Part shown: positions 59,591 through 64,000 of the stretch, piece after piece
How the letters are laid out: every line of letters starts with the position of its first letter
Numbering within the stretch: position 1 is the stretch's first letter
NCBI GenBank assembly: GCA_002396885.1
Contig: DGXY01000001.1
Location: 6,415 to 70,414, forward strand
DNA length: 64,000 nt
Source of the DNA: Akkermansiaceae bacterium UBA5020
Lineage (GTDB): Bacteria > Verrucomicrobiota > Verrucomicrobiia > Verrucomicrobiales > DEV007
Direction: 5' to 3'
Program-made: the position numbers and the translations under genes
Notes under the pieces: generated by a model
What the model was told of the DNA's origin: nothing
Database searches by the model: none
What the model saw: the letters and a program-made list of their open reading frames with translations, nothing else

Positions 59591-60775
59591 ATGGGAGAGC
59601 AATGGACACTCGAATCGGCGGCCCGGGAAAAAGCTCCAGGCCTGCACCCCTTTGCGGGTGCGAGATTGCGCGTCTTCCTGCGTCACGCCTTGCTGACTCC
59701 TGGGCTTGACCCGCGCACCCGTTACCAGCGGTTCATCGCCGGAGTGGCCCAGGCGGTGCGGTTTCCCTTTGCGACGATGGAGGGGGTGCTTCACAACGCC
59801 GCGATCCGGCGTCACATCCCCTCGGCACCGCCCATTTTCCTGATCGGGCACTGGCGCAGCGGCACGACCCACCTGCACAATCTGATGAGCCGCGATCCGC
59901 AGTTCGGCTTTCTCAAATTCTCCGAGACGACGATGCCGCTCGACATGCTGGGACCGCTCTTGCCCTTCGCCTGCAGCCGTATCGAGAAAGCCCTGCCCGA
60001 AACGCGCGGTTTCGACGATGTGAAGCTCGCCCTCGAAGAGCCGCAAGAGGAGGAAATGGCGCTCGGGAATCTGCAGCGCCACGGCTACTACGGCGTCTAC
60101 CATTTTCCCACCGACATGGCGGGGCAGCGCGACCGTGCCATGTTCTTCGAGGGTCTTTCGGGGGCCGAGAAGCGGCGCTTCAAGCAGGATTACGAGTTTT
60201 TGGTTCGCAAAGTCGCCTACGTGAAGCAGGGGCAGCGGACCTTGTTCAAGAATCCGCCCTCGACGACGCGGATGAAGTTGATCCTCGAGATGTTTCCCGA
60301 CGCCAAGTTCATCCATATCGTGCGGAATCCCTGGCCCGTCTTCAGCTCGACCTGCGGGAAATTCCCCCGGATTTTCAATGCCTTCGCCTGGCAGCCGTTC
60401 CAGAAAGTCGACATTCCCGGCTTCGTTCTTGATACTTACGAAAAGGTGATGCGCCGTTACCTCGAAGATCGGCGGGAGTTGAACTTGCCCGCCCACCAGC
60501 TCGCCGAGACGACCTACGAACGCATCACTGCCGATCCCGTCGGCGAGATCGGTCGGCTTTACGACCAGCTCGGGATTGGGGGCAAGGCCAAGGGCCTCGA
60601 TACCATCGCCGCCTACGCCGGGACCTTGAAGGGCTACCGACGCAACGTTCACCGCATCGAACCGGAGCACGCCGCCGCCATCCGCGAACGCTGGGCCTTC
60701 GCCTTCGCGGAATGGGGCTACGATCCCGGGCCGCCCGATGAGATCGAGGTCGCGGAGGCGGGAGAAACGCATTGA
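59591..60775 (+). CDS. Sulfotransferase family protein
   Basis: Sulfotransferases move the sulfuryl group from PAPS to an acceptor. The 394-residue protein has the 5'-phosphosulfate loop IGHWRSGTTHLHNLM (residues 85-99) and the 3'-phosphate site text FIHIVRNPWPVFSST, both typical of the large prokaryotic sulfotransferase family. No signal peptide is seen. The acceptor is unknown (lipids, glycans and peptides are possible). It stands alone, 34 bp before the hicBA-lpxB group. Confidence 0.88.
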   Translation: MGEQWTLESAAREKAPGLHPFAGARLRVFLRHALLTPGLDPRTRYQRFIAGVAQAVRFPFATMEGVLHNAAIRRHIPSAPPIFLIGHWRSGTTHLHNLMSRDPQFGFLKFSETTMPLDMLGPLLPFACSRIEKALPETRGFDDVKLALEEPQEEEMALGNLQRHGYYGVYHFPTDMAGQRDRAMFFEGLSGAEKRRFKQDYEFLVRKVAYVKQGQRTLFKNPPSTTRMKLILEMFPDAKFIHIVRNPWPVFSSTCGKFPRIFNAFAWQPFQKVDIPGFVLDTYEKVMRRYLEDRRELNLPAHQLAETTYERITADPVGEIGRLYDQLGIGGKAKGLDTIAAYAGTLKGYRRNVHRIEPEHAAAIRERWAFAFAEWGYDPGPPDEIEVAEAGETH

Positions 60776-60809
60776 GATTGATGAGAGACTCTTTTAAGCT
60801 TCCCCATCT

Positions 60810-61010
60810 ATGAAGGTCGAAGTCGAGCGCGAAGAAGATGGCCGCTGGATCGCGGAAGTGGTCGAAGTTCCCGGAGCGATGGCCTATGGCGCGACTCGGG
60901 ACGAAGCCGTTTCGCGGGTGGAGGCGCTCATTCTCAGGGTCCTTGCCGATCGTCTTGAAAACGGAGAGCCTGCCCCGGAGCTCGAGAAGGTATTCACGGT
61001 CGCGGCATGA
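60810..61010 (+). CDS. hicB: HicB-type antitoxin
   Basis: A 66-residue HicB: MKVEVEREEDGRWIAEVVEV, then PGAMAYGATRDEAVSRVEAL with the family's 'PG....G.t.eEA' motif. It has the partial RNase-H-like fold only and no C-terminal DNA-binding domain, so autoregulation may be weak or use another protein. The gene precedes hicA (HicBA order) and overlaps it by four bases (ATGA), so the pair is translated together with the antitoxin first. Confidence 0.9.
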   Translation: MKVEVEREEDGRWIAEVVEVPGAMAYGATRDEAVSRVEALILRVLADRLENGEPAPELEKVFTVAA

Positions 61011-61222
61011 GCCAGTGGGGTTCGTGCAAGTCGCGCGTCCTCCTTCGCGCGCTGAATCGAATTGGATGGACCCTGAAGCGTGACGCGAAAGGTTCTCATC
61101 GCATTCTTGCAAAAGAGGGTTGGCCGGATGTGATTTTCGCGTTTCATGATGGCGAAGAGGTCGGGCCTCGAATGCTGGCGAGAGTTGCAAAGCAAACGGG
61201 ATTGAAGCCGGAAGATCTTTGA
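61007..61222 (+). CDS. hicA: HicA-type toxin (mRNA interferase)
   Basis: HicA cuts mRNA. The 71-residue protein has the dsRBD-like fold with catalytic histidine in KGSHRIL (GSH motif) and the typical end GPRMLARVAKQTGLKPEDL. The start ATG is inside the end of hicB. The stop at 61220-61222 is only three bases before lpxB, so toxin and lipid A gene appear to share a transcript, which is unusual for a toxin-antitoxin pair. Confidence 0.9.
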   Translation: MSQWGSCKSRVLLRALNRIGWTLKRDAKGSHRILAKEGWPDVIFAFHDGEEVGPRMLARVAKQTGLKPEDL

Positions 61223-61225
61223 AGC

Positions 61226-62386
61226 ATGGCTCTTACGGCCAATAAACCTGATTCCCTTTTGAAATCCCTCTTCCTCATCGCCGGCGAGATCAGCGGAGAC
61301 ACGCATGGAGCTGCTCTGATGGAGTCGCTTGCGGACTCGGGCGGGTGGACCTTTGCCGGGCTCGGCGGACCCGAGATGACGCGACTTGCTCCCACCGTGG
61401 AGGATTGGCTCGGCGAGGCGGCCGTGCTCGGGCTCTGGGAAGTCCTCAAGAAATACGGCTACTTCCGTCGCAAGATGGAGGAGACCCTGACACGCATCCA
61501 AAACGAAAGTCCCGATGCGGTCGTTTTCATCGATTATCCGGGCTTCAATCTCCGGCTCGCGAAGAGGCTTCGCGAAGGCGGCTACTCCGGCAAGTTGATC
61601 TACTACATCAGTCCCCAGGTCTGGGCCTGGAAAAAGGGGCGTATCAAGACGATGGCCGGGCTCCTCGACCTGATGATCTGCATCTTTCCGTTCGAAAAGG
61701 AACTCTATGAGTCGTCGGGCCTCCGCACGATCTTTGCGGGGCATCCCCTCGTCGATTCGCTCGATCCGGTGAAGGCCCGCGGAATCGTCCGTGAAGAGAA
61801 TCTCGTCGCCCTCCTCCCGGGCTCGCGCGAGCGCGAGATCGCCGCGCTTTATCCCGCGATGCTCGGAGCGGCGGCGATCCTTCGGGAGAGGCATCCCGGG
61901 CTGCGCTTCGCGACCACGGGAGCGACCGCACCCTTGACCGAGCGACTGCGCGAGATGACCCGCGAAGCCGGGCTCGAAGAGATAATCGAGGTCGGGCAGC
62001 AAACGAGCCACGAGATCATGTGCCGTGCCACCACCGGCGTCGTCGCGTCGGGCACCGCGACTCTGGAGGCCGCTTGTCTGGGTCTTCCGTATTGCCTCAC
62101 CTACAAGGTTGCCTGGCTCACTGCGATGGTGGCGAGGCGGGTCATGTCGGTGAAGTATCTCGGCATCGTCAATGTGATGGCTTCTCGCGAGGTGGTGAAG
62201 GAACTCCTTCAGGAGCGCGCCGACGGTCCCTCGCTGGCGGCGGAGTTGGAGCGGCTCCTTTCCAGTGTCGACGCCCGGCGGCGTTTGCAGGAGGATCTTG
62301 CCTCCGTCGTCGCTAAACTCGGGGGGGGAGGATCGCACCGACGCGCGGCTGCGTCCGTGGCGGCGGCCTGGGGAGATCAGGCGTAA
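61226..62386 (+). CDS. lpxB: Lipid-A-disaccharide synthase
   Basis: LpxB joins UDP-diacylglucosamine and lipid X into the disaccharide of lipid A at the inner membrane. The 386-residue protein has SLFLIAGEISGDTHGAALME at the start, then FAGLGGPEMTRL, VFIDYPGFNLRLAKRLREG, KLIYYISPQVWAWKKGRI, VALLPGSREREIAALYP and VASGTATLEAACLGLPY. All conserved family texts are intact. This shows that the organism makes LPS. It follows hicA by three bases and is followed nine bases later by the M28-like gene. Confidence 0.95.
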   Translation: MALTANKPDSLLKSLFLIAGEISGDTHGAALMESLADSGGWTFAGLGGPEMTRLAPTVEDWLGEAAVLGLWEVLKKYGYFRRKMEETLTRIQNESPDAVVFIDYPGFNLRLAKRLREGGYSGKLIYYISPQVWAWKKGRIKTMAGLLDLMICIFPFEKELYESSGLRTIFAGHPLVDSLDPVKARGIVREENLVALLPGSREREIAALYPAMLGAAAILRERHPGLRFATTGATAPLTERLREMTREAGLEEIIEVGQQTSHEIMCRATTGVVASGTATLEAACLGLPYCLTYKVAWLTAMVARRVMSVKYLGIVNVMASREVVKELLQERADGPSLAAELERLLSSVDARRRLQEDLASVVAKLGGGGSHRRAAASVAAAWGDQA

Positions 62387-62395
62387 TCCATCGGA

Positions 62396-63325
62396 ATGAA
62401 AGAAGGTGCCGTCATCCGTTTTCTGCTCGTCGCTCTGCCGGCGGGGCTCCTCGTCCTCGGAGTGGGCGCGGTCTTCTACAGCCAGATCCAGGCGCAGAAG
62501 GAGCCCGCCGATCCGAATGAAAAAGTCCGCCTCGAAGCCGCCGGTCTGCAGCAGCGGCCTGTCGGCGAGGAAGATCTCTCGCGATCGCTCAGCATCCTTA
62601 CGACCCGACTCGCGGACCGTGGCTTTGCCAATCCTGCGGGCCTCGAAAAAACCGCCTTCTGGCTCGAGTCGACCCTCGGCGGCGGGAACATCGGCTACCT
62701 CGTCGAGCGCCACGGCTTCGAGGTGCCGGGGCGCGAACTGCGCAATCTCGTCGCGGAACTTCCCGGTGGCGAACGCCGTGACGAAATCATTGTCGTCGGG
62801 GTCTCCTACGACGCGGCCGAAGGGGGCGGCGAGCTCGCCTCCTTTCTCGCCCTCGCCCGGGCCTTCGCCGGAGAGTCGCAGGATCGCACGCTACGTTTTG
62901 TCGCCTTCGTCAACGGAGCACCCGCCCTCGCGGCGGAAGCACGAGGAGGCTATCAATACGCGATGAGATGCCGCTCGCGCGGGGAGAAGGTCGTGGCGAT
63001 GCTCTCGCTCGAAACGATCGGCGGGTCGGGCAGGGAAAACCGGCTTGACTTTTCCGGTGACGAGAGCACCCGCTACTTCGTCGATTCGGCGAAAGGCGCG
63101 TTCACGCGGGGCTCGTCCCGACCGGTCTCCGGCGGGGTCGTCTCGGCCGAGACGCTTGCCATGACTGAGAGGAATGCCGCGGGATTTGCCCTGGCCGGCA
63201 TCCCGGCGGTGCGGGTCGTGGAGACCTCATCGACGATGGGACCGGTCCACGCGACCGATCTCAAGTCCCTCGCCGAGGTGACGCGTGGGCTCGAGCAGAT
63301 CGTGCGAGCCTGGGCGAATCCGTGA
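62396..63325 (+). CDS. M28 peptidase-like protein without metal ligands
   Basis: Overall layout is that of an M28 aminopeptidase: an N-terminal membrane anchor (FLLVALPAGLLVLGVGAVFY), then RELRNLVAELPGGERRDEIIV, but the first zinc ligand region VVGAHYD.. reads VVGVSYDAAEGGG (residues 133-145), so the histidine is Ser and the bridging Asp of 'GAxDNASG' is gone. The Glu-Glu segment of the active site reads FVAFVNGAPAL. It should therefore be inactive as a peptidase and may bind peptides or act in the envelope. It is downstream of lpxB and probably in the same operon. Confidence 0.75.
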   Translation: MKEGAVIRFLLVALPAGLLVLGVGAVFYSQIQAQKEPADPNEKVRLEAAGLQQRPVGEEDLSRSLSILTTRLADRGFANPAGLEKTAFWLESTLGGGNIGYLVERHGFEVPGRELRNLVAELPGGERRDEIIVVGVSYDAAEGGGELASFLALARAFAGESQDRTLRFVAFVNGAPALAAEARGGYQYAMRCRSRGEKVVAMLSLETIGGSGRENRLDFSGDESTRYFVDSAKGAFTRGSSRPVSGGVVSAETLAMTERNAAGFALAGIPAVRVVETSSTMGPVHATDLKSLAEVTRGLEQIVRAWANP

Positions 63326-63333
63326 GGACGCGC

Positions 63334-63702
63334 TTACCCCACCACCATTCCGGCGCGCTCGTCGAGGTATGCGGCGATGTGATTCTCCCTGTCGCAAAGA
63401 ACGATCTTCGGTTTTACCGGCTTTTCCGAGATTTCGAAGCCCATGATGATGACCCGCTCGCCCGCGTTGATGAGATGAGCGGCGGGACCGTTGATCCCGA
63501 TGATGCCCGATCCCGCTTCTCCTTCGATCACATAGGTCTCGAGGCGGGCGCCGGTCGTCGAGCTGACGACGAGGACTTTCTCACCGATCCAGAGTCCGAC
63601 CGCTTCGATCAGCTCGAGGTCGATCGTGATGCTGCCGACATAATCGATGTTCGCCTCGGTGACGGTGGCGTGGTGGATTTTGGATCGAAGGAGGCTGCGC
63701 AT
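63334..63702 (-). CDS. panD: Aspartate 1-decarboxylase
   Basis: PanD makes beta-alanine from aspartate for pantothenate/CoA synthesis and matures by self-cleavage between Gly and Ser to leave a pyruvoyl group. The start at 63702 gives MRSLLRSKIHHATVTEANID and the cleavage site YVGSITID with Gly23-Ser24, the right place. GARLETYVIEGEAGSG, GINGPAAHL and GERVIIMGF are also typical. Length (122 aa) is normal. It converges with the M28-like gene, eight bases between the ends. Confidence 0.95.
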   Translation of the reverse strand: MRSLLRSKIHHATVTEANIDYVGSITIDLELIEAVGLWIGEKVLVVSSTTGARLETYVIEGEAGSGIIGINGPAAHLINAGERVIIMGFEISEKPVKPKIVLCDRENHIAAYLDERAGMVVG

Positions 63703-63763
63703 CGGGGGCAAGGAGACAAGGTTTCGCAGAATGCGGGAAATGCAAGGAGCGCGTGGCGGGGCG

Positions 63764-64000
63764 TCAACGTCGAGGGCGGCGGGCCGGAGGTCGTGACGGG
63801 GCGGCGGTGCCCCCTTTCGGAACGATCTGCGAGCGTTCTTGCGCCGTGACCTCGCGCCACTCTCCCGGCGGCAACCCCGCCAATTCGAGTGTCAGACAGC
63901 CAATCGCGACCCGGATGAGCCGCAAGGTCGGAAAACCCGCGGCCGCGGTCATGCGCCGGACCTGGCGGTTTTTGCCTTCGGTCAGGGTCAGCTCGATCCA
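63764..64000 (-). CDS. Pseudouridine synthase (RluE/RsuA family), 3' part only
   Basis: The last 78 residues of a gene that continues beyond the window. WIELTLTEGKNRQVRRMTAA, GFPTLRLIRVAIGCLTLELA and LPPGEWREVT form the C-terminal part of RsuA/RluE-type 23S rRNA pseudouridine synthases, which modify U2457 in E. coli 23S rRNA. RluE is the closest by the RRMTAAaGFPTLRLIRVAIG text. The tail is basic and Pro-rich (PSRPPARRPRR). The catalytic Asp is outside the window. Confidence 0.85.
   Translation of the reverse strand, partial: WIELTLTEGKNRQVRRMTAAAGFPTLRLIRVAIGCLTLELAGLPPGEWREVTAQERSQIVPKGGTAAPSRPPARRPRR

Overview
The window looks like a chromosomal segment of a GC-rich Gram-negative bacterium of the Verrucomicrobiota (PVC group). 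The grounds are gene content: a planctomycete-type cytochrome c/DUF1549/DUF1553 protein paired with a DUF1501 protein, DUF1080 and DUF6807 proteins, an MlrC-family protein, many secreted PQQ-like beta-propellers, lpxB for lipid A, and a topoisomerase with a Lys/Ala-rich tail. Genus-level assignment is not possible from the sequence alone.

Layout. 1-16.6 kb: mostly housekeeping and secreted genes (msrA lipoprotein, DUF1501 + giant cytochrome/WD40 protein, chrA, exported endonuclease/phosphatase, tatA-like gene, polyprenyl diphosphate synthase, and a GSII glutamine synthetase behind a very good sigma-54 promoter). 16.7-25.8 kb: a complete chromosomal integron. A divergently transcribed tyrosine recombinase (IntI) is followed by an attI region with two 21-bp repeats and by ten cassettes, nine of them closed by a recognisable attC site. 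Cassette genes all point away from intI. They encode a hotdog thioesterase, several small membrane or unknown proteins, an SdpI-like protein, and two exported proteins: a 632-aa GH29 alpha-L-fucosidase and a beta-helix protein. 25.9-35.1 kb: lactonase, MlrC, DUF1080, an ECF sigma factor translationally coupled to a membrane protein with an OstA/LptA-like domain, and two large PQQ-like propellers. 35.2-39.0 kb: a three-gene operon of a lid-less acyl-adenylating enzyme, an aldehyde dehydrogenase and an iron-type alcohol dehydrogenase. 39.2-48.6 kb: two consecutive modules of circularly permuted ATP-grasp + alpha-E + transglutaminase, a predicted peptide-forming or peptide-modifying system without an assigned product. 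48.6-55.5 kb: secreted propeller, LamG, DUF6807 and beta-helix proteins, an oxidoreductase and a ceramidase-like gene remnant. 55.6-64 kb: topB, dprA, a sulfotransferase, hicBA directly in front of lpxB, a degenerate M28 peptidase homologue, panD and the end of an RluE-type pseudouridine synthase.

The most striking element is the integron. Five cassettes nearest attI have first bases that pair with their own attC end at 6 or 7 of 7 positions, while the distal ones are eroded. That is the pattern expected if new cassettes enter at attI. The second most interesting system is the doubled ATP-grasp/alpha-E/transglutaminase cluster. I found no rRNA or tRNA genes and no CRISPR array by eye.
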